The position numbers and the translations under genes were made by a program. From NCBI GenBank assembly GCA_026018925.1, contig JAKSZU010000018.1, forward strand, positions 8,772,320 to 8,836,319: a stretch of 64,000 nucleotides of DNA. Reading direction: 5' to 3'. The stretch is from Tupaia tana. Lineage: Eukaryota > Chordata > Mammalia > Scandentia > Tupaiidae. This document shows positions 10,611-21,830 of the stretch, piece after piece (positions within the stretch are counted from its first letter, which is position 1; every line of letters begins with the position of its first letter). A model generated the notes under the pieces. The model searched no databases, had not been told where the DNA came from, and worked only from the letters and a program-made list of their open reading frames with translations.

Positions 10611-10858
10611 AGAGAGGGGATTTTTTTGTTGTTGTTATTTTTTAAGCTTTTTTTTTTTTTTAAGAAAAAAAAATTCTGTCTTCTGCAATGGAATCAATCA
10701 CTTACTCGTTAGGAGGTAATTTGTGGCCAAATTTAATTTTCTTAATCAGGCATCATTTGGAATATCAATAAAATTTGTTGACTGGAGATTGGTACCATTT
10801 TTATCCAAAAACAAAAACCAAGTGGTCGTATTAGTTGGATTATAAGATGCTCCTCATA

Positions 10859-11105
10859 GGGCCAGCCCCATGGCCTAGTGGCTAAGGGAGCTGGAACCCA
10901 CATGGCCAATGATGTGGTGAATTTAGGCCTCAGTGGCTTGAAAAACATATGGGTGTGCCCAAAATCCAAACAGGATGGAGAAAAGAGAAGAGACTGTAGC
11001 ATGACCACGGCCCATGCAGGGATGCTTTCTCCCTCTCCTCTCTCTCTTTCTGGTGAGCACACATGCCCTCTGGAATATTTTTTAAAAAGGAAAAAAAAAA
11101 ATGTC
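10859..11105 (+). mobile_element. Older SINE (subtype B head)
   Basis: It starts GGGCCAGCCCCATGGCCTAG, then CCCACATGGCC, GGTGTGCCCAAAATCC, a degenerate GAGAAAAGAGAAGAG block, CTCCTCTCTCTCTTTCTGG and ACATGCCCTCTGG before an A-rich tail. No C6/G6 palindrome remains. Confidence 0.75.
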
Positions 11106-11154
11106 CCATATAAGAAAATGTCTCAAGAGTAGAGGAGGAGCATGTTTAAAGTCA

Positions 11155-11300
11155 GAGGTGGGTCAAATTTCATCTTTACTACTTGCTTGTTGGGTAACCT
11201 TGGGCAAAACATGTAACCTCTCTGATCCCCTATTTCCACAACTGTAAATTGGAGATGATGACCAAAACATTAGGATTATGGTGAGGCTTAAATGAGGAGA
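11155..11300 (+). mobile_element. MIR
   Basis: TAACCTTGGGCAAAACATG, AACCTCTCTGATCCCC, ACTGTAAATTGGAGATGATG and GGATTATGGTGAGGCTTAAA follow the MIR order on the plus strand. Confidence 0.8.
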
Positions 11301-11521
11301 TGGGTGTGAAAAGAAACGTGCAAAGGGAACACAGGGAATTCAATGAGATTCATTTCCTCTGGGAAAAGCATGGTTAGACTGGGTTACTGAAGGATATTAT
11401 AGCAACTTTTAGGACATGGTGAAAGATAATAGGTGATCCCAACTTGACTGAGCTGACTTGAGCCCATTATAAAATCTCCTTTCAAGAGAGGTAGTGAGAG
11501 TATCCTTAAAATCACAAGCCC

Positions 11522-11793
11522 AGGGTTCCAGCAGGTAGTTAAGGTGTGGTAGTTAAGGCACTGGACTCCCACATGGCCGACCATGGTTTGAGTCCCAGAC
11601 CCAGTGGCTTGAAAGTTACATTGGTTGCTGTGTGCATGCCCAAGATCCTGAGAGGAGACTGGAGCAGAAGGGAGTGTGGTGTGGCCATTCCCTTTGGCGA
11701 GTGACTTTTCACTAGCCTTCTCACTGTCTATCTCTGGCACTCATGTCCTATGGCAAAAACCTACAAACAAACAAGGAAACAAACAAAAAAACC
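11522..11793 (+). mobile_element. SINE (main family) with 9-bp target duplication
   Basis: CAGCAGGTAGTTAAGG opens the head. GGTTTGAGTCCCAG is the B-box relic, followed by GAGAGGAGACTGGAGCAG and CCTATGGCAAAAACCTAC with an (AAAC)n-like tail. CACAAGCCC lies at 11513-11521 and 11794-11802. The head seems to contain a partial duplication of GTGGTAGTTAAGG. Confidence 0.85.
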
Positions 11794-11802
11794 CACAAGC
11801 CC

Positions 11803-12539
11803 TGCAAAAGAGCACCTGACAGCTAGCCAACAGAGACAGTTCTGCTGAGCCACTGTGCATGACCACCAATATGGGCATATTTTCTTCCCCATCTTTATTA
11901 CTAAATCTTCCAGACCTGCTCTAAGAACTTCCCTGGAAGATAGTAATCTCAGCTAGACCCCTCATGGTTTAAAGTCGGAAGAAGAATATAGGAAGGAAAA
12001 GGGAGATCCTCAAGGTGACAAATCTTGTCCATGGCACTGTTAGAACAAAGTCCAAGCCTTTGACTTGCCACGTCAGCCTTTCCAACCTCCTTGTCTACCT
12101 TCCTATGTAGCAGATGCACTCTAATTGCCATGTGTCTTGGACAACTCCTTTCTGATTGCTGCTTAGGCTTGTGCAATTGCTCCTGCCTTTAGCTCTTCGT
12201 ATGAAGCGAGACTGACACTCACAATTCCTCTTCCTCATCCCTGATTCTGGGCTATGGAGGTTTTCCTTGGCTTTAAAAGGATAGCCAGGATGTGAAGAAA
12301 GGAAATGCAAAGGAGACTTGCAGACCCAGCTTTTAAGAATCCCAAGCATGGGGCTTAGTGAGACCCTCTGCACCCACAGGGAAGGGTTCCACTCCTACAC
12401 GTCCCTCCCACGCACAGATGGAGACTTGAAATGCTGTGCTTTATGTAGTACTGGCCTTGCAGAGCTTGGTCTTGTGCTCAAGTCCTTTGTGCTCTCTGAC
12501 ACATCGGAAGCCTCAGACATTTGCTGTAGCAGAAACAAG
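11803..12539. other. Unassigned noncoding DNA
   Basis: No repeat recognised with confidence. Several short frames occur on both strands (for example 12095-12373 minus, 12318-12656 plus) without domains. Confidence 0.3.
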
Positions 12540-12665
12540 CTGCAGTCTGGAGAGTCAGGAAACCTGGAGCAGACATCCTGCCTCCAAACCAGGAGACTGT
12601 GGACACATTATTTCGTGTCTCTGAATCTTAGTTTCCTCACCTCTACCAGGGGATAAAATCTGTTG
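12540..12665 (+). mobile_element. MIR
   Basis: AGTCTGGAGAGTCAGGAAAC, GTGGACACATTATTTCGTG and CTCTGAATCTTAGTTTCCTC follow MIR order. Confidence 0.7.
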
Positions 12666-12699
12666 ACTTTTCAGAGAGATGATCAATATGTATATATAT

Positions 12700-12845
12700 A
12701 CATATGATCCAGCCACAGTCTCAGTCAACCCTGATCACAGATATGCATGTGCATACCTGGTGTGCTCAGGAGGTCCTGGGATGCAAACCCAGGAGATTTC
12801 CCAGACGGACTAGGTGCGTTAATACTGTTCTACCATCTGGCCTCA
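12700..12845 (-). mobile_element. Old SINE of the divergent (type C) family
   Basis: Read in reverse, GAGGCCAGATGGTAGAACAG is the head, CCTGGGTTTGCATCCCAGG holds the B-box relic, and GCATATCTGTGATCAGGGTTG is the core also found near 18010 and 44340. The 3' end merges into an (AT)n stretch at 12688-12706. Confidence 0.55.
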
Positions 12846-12925
12846 AAGAGGTTAAAAGAGTCTTAAAGAAGCTCTGGGATCAAGATTTATACAGCAGACC
12901 AATTTATAAAGTTGGATAGTTTAGG

Positions 12926-12965
12926 GTCAGCAGGTGGCGTGGAGGTTAAGGCAGCTGGATCTCAT
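12926..12965 (+). mobile_element. SINE head-only fragment
   Basis: GGGTCAGCAGGTGGCGTGG and TTAAGGCAGCTGGATCTC match the first 40 bases of the subtype-B head. They are then replaced abruptly by an AT-rich TTTATTTATTTACATATA stretch. The body and tail are absent. Confidence 0.6.
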
Positions 12966-13614
12966 TTTATTTATTTACATATATATAAATTTTATTTATT
13001 TATATATATAGTTAATACATGAAAAAAAAACTTTAATTTTTTTAAAAGGAATTTTTAAAGTACTGAAACTCTGGTTTTTATTTCTTATTTCTGTTTTCGC
13101 TTTCCAAATGTGAAGGAATTAGAGCTGACAAAGGCTTGGGGAGACCAAATTCTAACCTCTGTTGGGATAAAACAAGTTCTGGGATGTAGGGCAAGCTGGC
13201 TGACTTTGTTGGGACTCAGTTTTCTCCTCTGCTTTGCCTGGCCTTCCTCCCATTCCCTGCGTAGAACTGCAAAGAGTAAGATGAGAGCCCAGAGGTGAAA
13301 GCGCCCGGGGACTCTAGTCGCACTCGTTGAAGGCATAATTATCACCCTCTTGCCTTTCTCCACTTTTCTAGGCCACCCATCCTCCACCCGTGGGTAAGGC
13401 AGAGCTCGAATGGGGCAGGCAGGGAGGGCACACAGACTGAAATAACAGGGACAAGATGCCTGCTGGCTATTTCAGTTGCTCACACGCAAGTTGAGGAAGT
13501 CCCTAGGGGTTGATTAGAGTTACCTGAGAAGATTCCTTAACTCTTTCTGCAGAAATGAACTTAATGAAAATCGAGTGCCTTAAAAGACACAGTGAAACAT
13601 TAAGGGCAGGGATT
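12966..13614. other. AT-rich start, then unassigned DNA
   Basis: 12960-13065 is AT-rich (TTTATT and TATATA repeats). 13080-13560 shows no repeat I recognise. Overlapping short frames on both strands give no domain. Confidence 0.3.
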
Positions 13615-14390
13615 TATGTGAAGTGTAGCCACCGTGGAAAACAATTTGGTAGTTCTTCTGAAAGTTAATCCTTGAGTGATGGCATAACCCAGCAACTTCA
13701 ATCCAAGGTACACACCCAAGATAAACGAAAACATACCCACACAGAAACCTGTGCACAAATGTATATAGCCACACTATTCACAACAGTCAGAATGTACAAG
13801 CAACCCAATGGCCATCAGTAAATAAACAGGTAAACGACATATGGTGTACCCATGCAGTGGACTATTATTCAACCATAAAAAAGAACGAAGTACTGATATA
13901 TGCCACACCTTAGATGAACCTTGAAAACGCAATGCTAAGTGAAGGAAGCTAGAGACAAAAGGTCACATATTTTAGAAGTTCTTTTATATTCTATTCCCGG
14001 AATAGACCAATCCATAGAGACCAAAAGCAGATAAGTCGGAAGAGATGGATGGAGAGTGATGACTTAATGGGTATTGGGCATTTTTTTTTTTTTTTTTTTG
14101 AGAGGTTTTTCGCTATAGGGCGCGTGCGCTCGCCAGACAGACAGAGAGAGACATAGAGACAGAAAGCGAGAAATCACCCCCCAGGGGGGATGGTCACGCC
14201 ACAATCCCTTCTCCTCCATTCTCCTCTCGGGATCTTGGGCACGCACGCACACGCGCCCGGCGTGAGTTGTAAGCCACCGGGTCCGAGACGCAAACCGCGG
14301 TCGACTACGTGGGAGTCCAGCGACATAGCCATTACGCTAACTGCTGGTTCCCCCAGTATTGGGCATTTTTATGGAGTGTCAAGCAAGCTG
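13615..14390 (+). mobile_element. L1 3' end, 5'-truncated, split by a SINE
   Basis: GTGGAAAACAATTTGGTAG, CACACCCAAGATAAACGAAA, CTATTATTCAACCATAAAAA and TTGAAAACGCAATGCTAAGTG are the familiar end of ORF2 and the 3' UTR of an L1MA/L1MB-age element. The copy continues past the SINE at 14356 with GTATTGGGCATTTTTATGG. The reading frame is broken. Confidence 0.85.
14086..14355 (-). mobile_element. Young SINE inserted in an L1
   Basis: Minus strand, full length, CpG-rich (GCGCGTGCGCTCGCCAGAC). The 15-bp duplication GTATTGGGCATTTTT lies at 14071-14085 and 14356-14370, and the L1 sequence resumes exactly after it. The CACCCCCCAGGGGGGATGG palindrome is intact. Confidence 0.93.
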
Positions 14391-17300
14391 GCTGACATAG
14401 CTAGGGCTCTTGTTACTTTTTCAGAAATGAGACAAAACATTTCAGATGAAGTGCACTTGTATTGTGTCCCATGTACTCAGCACAGCATCTCTTTTGAGCA
14501 AATCAGTAAGTCCAGTAGAGAATTAATACGTGGAGAAATAGTTCAGTCATTCAACTGGTTTTTATTCAGGATCTACTCTGTGCAAAATGCATCCCTCAGA
14601 TGTGGACACCATGTTGTGGAGCTTCGTGTTAATGAGTCCTTGGACATGTGCTGAAGGCGCAGACCAAGAAGAACGAAAGACAGCTGTCACCAGGTACCTC
14701 GGTTACTGCACGCATTCAGTAAAATGGGTAGTTTATTTTCTAAACCTGAGTGACCGTTAACCAAGCAGCATGACTCAGAAAACAAGTCCAGTGACATCGT
14801 CAAGGCACTGGCTACCCAGCAACTGTGCTGTTGGAAAGTATTGAAAACGAGGCACTATCCACATGGTGAGATTTTGAACTCTTGGTAAAAAGTACAGTGA
14901 TATGTACATGAGTGCACACAGTGGCTCTCTAGCAAAAAAATAAAACAGGATTTATGATTGGGAAGAAGTTAAAAAAAAAAAAGCAAAAGGGGCAAATCTA
15001 CAAACTAATAAGAATTTTAAAAACAACTTTTGGAGGAAGATAATGCAATCTCACCTTCCTTAGTCTCAGAAATTCAAGCCCGGAGAAGCCCTGGCTGAAA
15101 TGTCCAGCTTGCTGAGTTGGGAGCAGAATTAAAGGGGCAGGTGGAAGTGAGAGCCAGAGCTCTGCTCTCAGGAGCCACTAAAGCCAATAACTTTGTAATT
15201 TCATGCTTTCGAAGAAAAAATAATTTGTTTACACCATTAAAAAAAAATGTCAAGAATGAACTATGGCGATTGCCCAACTTGTCTGAACACTATGCTGTGA
15301 GGCAAAGCCGTGTGGGCTGCTGGGGATACAGTCTTTTCAAAGGAGATCACTGTACCTGAAATGTAGAGAGTTATAAAAATGGCATTAATTTGCTTAGACC
15401 GAGAGATTTTCACAGGAGAGCAACTAGCAGAAAACATTATGAAAATGTCCGAGAGGGCTGGTAATTGAGTTGATTAGTATGACCTTGGTTATGAAGGTAA
15501 TAGAAGAGGGGCCGGTGCTTAGACTGAGTTATAACCCTGTTCCCGGTTCGGCGACCGAGTGAGGGATGTAATTTGTTCAGGCTGACTCGGAGTAACCAAG
15601 CCAGCCTCTGACAAAGTAATACACTGACTAGCCGAGCTTGGCCTGTGCTTTTTACCCTGACAGAGTAAACAGGACAGGGTCAAATAAGAAATGATGGACG
15701 GGCTTGTGTGCTGGTTCTCTGTGCAGACACGCTGCGGGCAGAACCTCCCGGACACGGAAGCCCAAAAAACATCACTCTTTGCTTCTGAATGACTGAAGAG
15801 GGAAAATAACACAACTGCTCCCCAGCCAAAACAAAACAAAGCAAAATACCAACATAAAGAATAAACATCCCAAGAAGGCCTATGCTGAATTTGCTCTGGC
15901 TCTGTTTTTCGTATTTTTATAGACATTTATGAAGCAATATGCTACTGGCTGCGGTGGGGAAATTTAGCTGCATTAATCATAAGAAAGGATCCTACGTCTC
16001 TCTCTAAAGACCACGTTGCTTCCACGACACCTGCTTAAGATAGGCAAATTTCTCTCAATAACTTATCCATGAGCACACACGCACGCGCACGTGCGCACGC
16101 ACACACACACACACACACACACATATTAATCCTAGCAATGATACATGCAACGGTTGTTTTATTAGAGAGGGTCGATGGACCTGAAGCCCCGACAAAGAGT
16201 GGACGAAGTCATTAGCATTGTAACTATTTGGACAAAGTTCATGTCCAAGGAGTCTTCTACTTTCTTATCTGCCATGACCTGCTTCATCAAGTTCACCCCA
16301 GGAAGAGACCTTACATGGAACCTGAGATCACTTACTTCAAAAACAGTTATGTGCCCACAGAGAACTCTCAAATACAGGTTAAACATTGGCACAGGTGGTC
16401 CTGAACATTTTACCTTTACTACTCATAACGAAGACCTCTCGGACTTGAACTAGAAGGTTGTACTGGGTAGATAACAACAGGGTAACTCCAAGCACACTCC
16501 ACTTCCTCCCTAAGCTATGTGTGTTTGCGTGTGTGTGTATGTGTGTGCATTTGTATGTTTTACCAGTCGCCAGTTTCAGGCCTTGGACTCCACAAACGAC
16601 AAAGGGCCCAGACTCCCTTGTCTCCTTGCCTCTGTCACTGTGCTTGCTGACCCTCTAGTGAAAAGGATCTGACCACCACATGCGAGTGGAATAAATTATC
16701 GCTGACACTCCAATATTTAATTATGCAGCTGTCAGAGCGGCCCTTTCGAAATTCATTTTAATAAAGTGGGAACTTTCCCTTTCAAGGTTAGAGTGAGGGG
16801 GGTCACCTTTGGTGTCAGCCGGAGGTCTCCACCATGAGCTCTGCATTCTTGCTCCGGACGCCTGTCACTTGGCCTGATAGAAGGACCTGATAACAGCTCT
16901 GATGCCTGGTGGCCTCCCCCCATTCCTGCCTGAATGAACATCCTTCATTTAAACCCACAATAATGAGGACCTCAAAGTCAGAGAGGCGGGCACAAGGGCA
17001 GCTTGTCGGGGGGAAAAATGGCTTCTTATTATAAAATTCACTCAATGTGGAAGTGGCAATCTAAAAGCAATCATGTCCATCTCCCCATTTTAACTGGCTA
17101 ACCAGAAATATTTAACATGGTGAAAAGAAAAAAAAAGAAAAAAAAAAAAAAAGAGAAAACTCTAAGGTGAGAGTTGGGGATGTTCAGACACCAGCACTTC
17201 CACAATCGCTGTGGGTCCCAAACTCATGAAAGAGACATAAAAGTGTTGATTTATATTTTTCTATAAAATAAAAAATGGCATTATAGTTTTTGTAGTCTGG

Positions 17301-17780
17301 TTTCTCAGTCATAAAGTTGCACCGAGAAAAAGCTTTTATATGGCAAACTGGATGAGTGAATGTGATCAGGACAGCCTGTTGTGTCTGTGTCTGGAGTCTG
17401 TGTTAAGCTCACACTGCTCACTGTTTGCATGTAAACCATGCCTACCTATAACCTATGGAGGGAAAAAACAGGCTGGGCTCAAAAAGGCAGAATCAACCCC
17501 ACAGATAACAAAGACAGCCAGAAAGGTTCCTCTCTTGTCTTTTCTCTGCTCTCTCTCCTCTTTCCCTTTCCTTTATTTTTCACTCTCTCACCTACTGTTA
17601 GTTCTCATTTTCCTCTTTTAAAAAATTTTGTATCTTGCCACTTTCCTAAAGTCATTCGTCACTTCTAGGAGGGTTTTTTTTTGTTTTTTTTTTTTGTGGA
17701 TTCTTTCAGATTCTCTACATATTCATTTTCTTAAATCTTCCTTTCTTTCTCCTTTACAACATGATGAATATGTATTGATT
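14391..17780. other. Long low-repeat block, no gene seen
   Basis: No SINE, L1 or LTR is recognised over about 3.4 kb apart from microsatellites at 16075-16122 and 16519-16545 and an A-rich run at 17125-17155. Open frames (15519-15926 minus, 16175-16453 plus, 16815-17045 minus) lack domains. The absence of recent repeats makes it a candidate for conserved noncoding DNA, not shown here. Confidence 0.4.
16075..16122. repeat. (CA)n with GC alternation, Z-DNA-prone
   Basis: CACACGCACGCGCACGTGCG leads into a pure CA run. Purines and pyrimidines alternate almost perfectly. Confidence 0.85.
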
Positions 17781-17824
17781 AGTGACTTGGTGCTAGAGAC
17801 ATTATTTATTGCCTCTTTATGCTT

Positions 17825-17936
17825 CTCTCTCTATATATATTTCTCTGCCTCTTTCTTTCTTTCTCTCTCTCTCTCTCTCTTTTCTTTCCTTTTCTTTTCT
17901 TTTCCTTTCTTTTCTTTTCTTTCTTCTTTCTTAAAG
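17825..17936 (+). repeat. Pyrimidine-rich (CT/TTTC)n tract
   Basis: (TTTC)n, (CT)n and (TTTTC)n units run into the 3' end of the neighbouring minus-strand SINE, so the tract probably grew from the SINE's tail. Confidence 0.8.
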
Positions 17937-18126
17937 GGTGGGGAGACAGAGAGAGAGAGGCACCAGCTGACAGAGTCTTCATGCTGAGATCTTCCTCCCA
18001 GACTCAATAGGCCAGGATCATAGGCAAATGGATGTGTACCTAGTGTACACAGGGAGACCTCAGGATGTGAACCCACATGGCTTTGGAATTCTGGAGCACC
18101 ACAGCTGTGCCACTGCTGCTGGCTCC
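17937..18126 (-). mobile_element. SINE, divergent (type C) family
   Basis: In reverse it reads GGAGCCAGCAGCAGTGGCAC (head), CATGTGGGTTCACATCCTGA (B-box relic), GCCTATGATCCTGGCC and GAGTCTGGGAGGAAGATCTC (core), then GGTGCCTCTCTCTCTCTGTC. The body has no relation to the GAGAATGGAGGAGAAGGG segment of the main family, although the head is similar in kind. Confidence 0.7.
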
Positions 18127-18129
18127 TGT

Positions 18130-18288
18130 ATGCTCACCTCTCATAACACTCAAAGCAACTCTATAAATTAGATGCCTTAATGCTTGTTCTCACCATCACA
18201 AATGAGGAAACAGGCTCAAAGATACTAGCGGTCTTACTCAAGAACACTCAGTGCACAGTACCTTTGAATTCAGGAAGTTTCCAATGCT
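18130..18288 (-). mobile_element. MIR, antisense
   Basis: CTCATAACACTCAAAGCAAC, ATCACAAATGAGGAAACAGG and TTACTCAAGAACACTCAG follow reversed MIR order. A type C SINE abuts it. Confidence 0.75.
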
Positions 18289-19299
18289 TAAATACGTAAC
18301 TATGCTGCTGTGTGTATTTCTTTCTTTATTTCTCTGGTCTTTTACTCACTTTCTTCCCCTTCTCCCTCCTTTCTTCTCTCTTCCTCTATCTCTCCCTCCC
18401 AAGTTTGCATAGATTGTGCCTGCACAGAGTACATGACAGCTCTGAGTATACACGCACAGACCTGTCTTGAGCACACATACTGTAGCTCTAGTCAACAAGC
18501 CCTGGTTATGGAAAGAGGCCTCTTCCTGTGTGAGTATTTGGATAAATGCCCAATAGAATACTTGCATGGGACCATTGAAGGTGCTTTCTCTAAACTGTCA
18601 TAACCAGATCTGTCCATTAGTACTTTTTCTGAGGAACAACATTTTCTTCCCTGTGATTGGGAAAATGGCTGCTTAGATGAGTTACAGAAAAACAGGAGGC
18701 AGATGCAGAAAGCAACACCTTTGTCTTCACTTTGCAGCTCTATGAGAAGACCTGATCTGCAGAAGTTTGGGGAAGGAGCTCCAGACTCATCTTGGGCCTC
18801 TAATCAGGGCTCCTGGCACAGCCCCAAGTGCAACAGACTTGTAAGTTGTCTTTGTTTTCATTCTTGGGGCTCTTCATGGGGACTCATCATAGCTGAGGGC
18901 CCAGTGTTTGGTTTGACCTACAACAAGAGCAAGGATAAAAGTGGATGTTGTGGCCAAGGGCAAACTATTCACTCCCTTCTTACACTGTTCTTAATTGTGC
19001 CCTGCCCTATTCTAGGGTCTAAGCTCCAGAGGTATCTCTGTTTTTCAAGGGCCAGTGATAACTGAGGCCATCCGAGGCCATCCCTTCCTCTCCATGTGTG
19101 CCAACAATGTTACCCGTTAGGGGGCCATCAGTAGAATGGGACAGCTAGGACTTATTATCTATTTACAGGATCCAAAAGAAGTTCTCAGACTCGAAGCAGG
19201 CAGGCAGGTGGGGAGAGCAGCATTAGAACCTACGCACATTACTCCAATTGCATGGCATTAAACCCAAACTTGCAAGGCGGGAAACAATTTCAAGGAAGT
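18289..19299. other. Unassigned noncoding DNA
   Basis: A pyrimidine-rich patch at 18318-18400 is followed by sequence without a recognised repeat. The 120-codon frame at 18703-19065 has no recognisable domain. Confidence 0.3.
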
Positions 19300-19392
19300 A
19301 AATTCCTCTTTAGAGTCCCAGTATCTGTCACAGGGGAAGTCTCCCATGACTGTTTATTGAATGAATGGATAAATGAGTATTTTATACAAGTA
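19300..19392 (+). mobile_element. Possible L2 3' end
   Basis: AGTATCTGTCACAGGGG and GACTGTTTATTGAATGAATGG resemble the L2 terminus. Confidence 0.4.
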
Positions 19393-19758
19393 TTCCATCA
19401 ACCTGAGGACACATACAAAACTTTCTCTTAGCCATGAAAACTGTAAAATCAGGCACCTTTATTCATAGAGAGGGACACTCAAGGAGAGATAGGGAATACT
19501 TTGGGGGTAAACCAGTGACCACCAGTGACTTAAAGCTGTCCAGAAAAAGAACAGGTATAGGATATAGGTGTCCTGGTTGGCCACCGTCAAATTATGGACA
19601 CACTTCGCATGGGTGGACTCCTGTCTGCAAGCTTCCATTGGTCTTTCTAATGCCTGGGAAGAAAAATTAAGGCTGAGTGTTTCCCTCCTTAAGGGATAAT
19701 TGCGAGACAACTCAGGGAGATGGTAGGTGGGGGCACTTATTAAAGTGTAAAATCTAGA

Positions 19759-20022
19759 GACCCAGCGGTGGTATTGTGGTGAAGGTGCTGAGCTTCCATG
19801 GGGCCGAATGAGTCTGAGTCCCAGACCTGGTGGCTTGAAACTCACTCTACGCACATGTGTGTACATGCCAAAAATCCCAAGTGGAGAATGGAGGAGAAGG
19901 GAGTGCAGCATGGCATCCTTTCTGAGGGGTGATTTCTCACTTTCTGTCTCTCTATCTCTCTCTGTCTCTCCAGTGAGCACATGTGCCCTATAGCAAAAAT
20001 CTCTTAAAAAAAAAAAACACAC
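19759..20022 (+). mobile_element. SINE (main family) with 10-bp target duplication
   Basis: CCCAGCGGTGGTATTGTGG is the head and GAGTCTGAGTCCCAGACC the decayed B box. GAGAATGGAGGAGAAGGG and CCCTATAGCAAAAATCTC follow, then poly(A). AAAATCTAGA flanks at 19749-19758 and 20023-20032. The left flank TGT/AAAA is compatible with an L1 endonuclease nick. Confidence 0.88.
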
Positions 20023-20164
20023 AAAATCTAGATATAACTTATTTAGAAACTTTTTTCTTTTTATTTATCTTTTCTCTCTTTCTCACCCTCCTACCTCCAA
20101 AACACATGATCCCGTTCTCTTCAGCCATAAGTCTATGTTTAGTTAATGTGCCAAATTTAAGCTA

Positions 20165-20350
20165 CTGGCCTTTCATTTAATATTTGCAATAACCATAGGT
20201 GGAAGGGAAGCACTAAAATGGCCCCCATGCCAGAGAAAACGAAACTGATGCTTAGCAAGGTAAATAACGAATGCAAGGTCATTGAATTAGTAAAAGGCAG
20301 AGGGAGAATTTGAAGCATGCTTTGCTTGACCCCAGCACCTTAAATACTGT
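20165..20350 (-). mobile_element. MIR, antisense
   Basis: CATTTAATATTTGCAATAACC, GAAACTGATGCTTAGCAAGG and TGCAAGGTCATTGAATTAG with AAAAGGCAGAGGG follow reversed MIR order. Confidence 0.7.
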
Positions 20351-20354
20351 GCTT

Positions 20355-20613
20355 GGGACCAGCAGATGACATTATGGTTATATCACTGGAATCCTATGTA
20401 GTTGATCACAGCTTGAGTCCTGTACCCAGTGGCTTCAAACTCATGCCAGACACGTCTACATGCATGCCCCAAATCCTGAGAGAGTGGAGGAGAGGGACTG
20501 TGGTGTGGCCATTCCCCTGGGGGGTGATTTCTCACTTTTTGTCTCTCTGTCTCTCTGATGAGTGCATGCACCCTATAGCAAAATCTCTCTCAAAATTAAA
20601 TAAATAAATAAAC
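20355..20613 (+). mobile_element. SINE (main family)
   Basis: GGGACCAGCAGATGACATTATGG to CCCTATAGCAAAATCTC, ending in an (AAAT)n tail. The head is of the same GTTAGCGTAATGG class as the young copies but CpGs have decayed. It abuts the MIR at 20165-20350. Confidence 0.88.
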
Positions 20614-20841
20614 ACCATGCTCTGTTTTAACTAAACATGTTGGTACTTCTTTTTTTCTTTCTACCCAGAAGTGAGTCCAGAATTTGCTTTATTTAATACA
20701 TGGCAAAGATGTAGAATGAGGTCTGTGTTCAATAATATATACAATACATACTATTATAACTATCCAATAGTAGCAGTAACAGCAGCAGCCACCATCACTG
20801 AACCAAATGAGGTACCTGCAACTGTGCTAAATTACATATAT

Positions 20842-20877
20842 TACACACATGCACGCACACACACACACACACACACA
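20842..20877. repeat. (CA)n microsatellite
   Basis: A CA run with a GCACGC interruption, uninterrupted from about 20856. Confidence 0.9.
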
Positions 20878-21089
20878 AGAGGATTTCTAAGAGTTCTGAG
20901 GTGAGAAAGAGAACCTTTTTAAATTCTACTCTTCTACTCCCTGAGTATTCTGGTCTTTTGTGTAAGTCTCAAAGTAAAGGAATTTTTAAAAATAAGCCTA
21001 TTTTGGTACAAAAACATTTTGAAATCCATGCACAGTTTTTCCCTAATACACATTCTTCATGAATTTTTTGATGACCCCTAGGTTGTATT

Positions 21090-21172
21090 GTGTGTAGTGC
21101 ACATATGTACATATACATATTCATGTGTCTATGCATATGTGTGTATATATATCTACATACACATATGTATTT
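21090..21172. repeat. Alternating purine-pyrimidine AT/GT tract
   Basis: GTGCACATATGTACATATAC and similar units alternate for about 80 bp. Confidence 0.7.
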
Positions 21173-21305
21173 TTTCTCTAATCTGTGTCATAACTATGAT
21201 TCCAATTTCATCATTAAGTAAATCCAAGCTCAGCTAAAGGAAGTAACTGGTGAGCTGAGTTTGGGCTACAGATCTGTCTGACTCAAAGCTATTGTTCTTG
21301 AAAGG
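21173..21305 (-). mobile_element. MIR, antisense
   Basis: TTTCATCATTAAGTAAATCC, AAAGGAAGTAACTGGTGAGC and CAGATCTGTCTGACTCAAAG follow reversed MIR order. Confidence 0.65.
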
Positions 21306-21334
21306 AAAAATAAATAAAATAAATTATATCCATC

Positions 21335-21830
21335 ATAATGTCTCTGTAGTACTTTAGAACTTATATAACACTTTTGAAGACGTCATGTCATTTAATCCTT
21401 ACTGCAATCCCGCAATCTTAAGATTAGCTATCACTGACATGAGCACTAAATGTTGGTGAAATCACCATTGTTCCAGGCGATGAAATCAAGGGTCCGTGGG
21501 ACCAGCAGTTAGCGTAATGGTTATGTCGCTGGACTCCCACGTAGTTGACCGTGGTTTGCGTCCCGGACCCGGTGGCTTAAAACTCACGCCGGGTACATGT
21601 GCGTGCGTGCCCAAGATCCTGAGAGGAGAATGGAGGAGAAGGGATTGTGGCATGGCCATCTCCCCTGGGGGGTGATTTCTCACTTTCTGTCTCTGTCTCT
21701 GTCTGTCTGTCGAGCACACGTGCCCTATAGCAAAAACCTCTCCCCCCCCCCCCCCCCCCAAAAAAAAAAGGGTCCGAGGTACTGGGACTTGTCTAGGACT
21801 CTGACCAACAAGCAGGTTGAGTGGGACTAG
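21335..21830 (-). mobile_element. MIR, antisense, split by a SINE
   Basis: TGTCATTTAATCCTTACTGC and GATGAAATCAAGGGTCCG lie before the SINE; GACTTGTCTAGGACTCTG lies after it. The SINE occupies 21497-21767. Confidence 0.6.
21497..21767 (+). mobile_element. Young SINE with poly(C) tail insertion
   Basis: Full-length head GGGACCAGCAGTTAGCG with A box, body GAGAATGGAGGAGAAGGG and CCCTATAGCAAAAACCTC, then 18 C residues (21742-21759) before the A tail. AAGGGTCCG flanks it at 21488-21496 and 21768-21776. The B box is altered to GGTTTGCGTCC. Confidence 0.92.
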
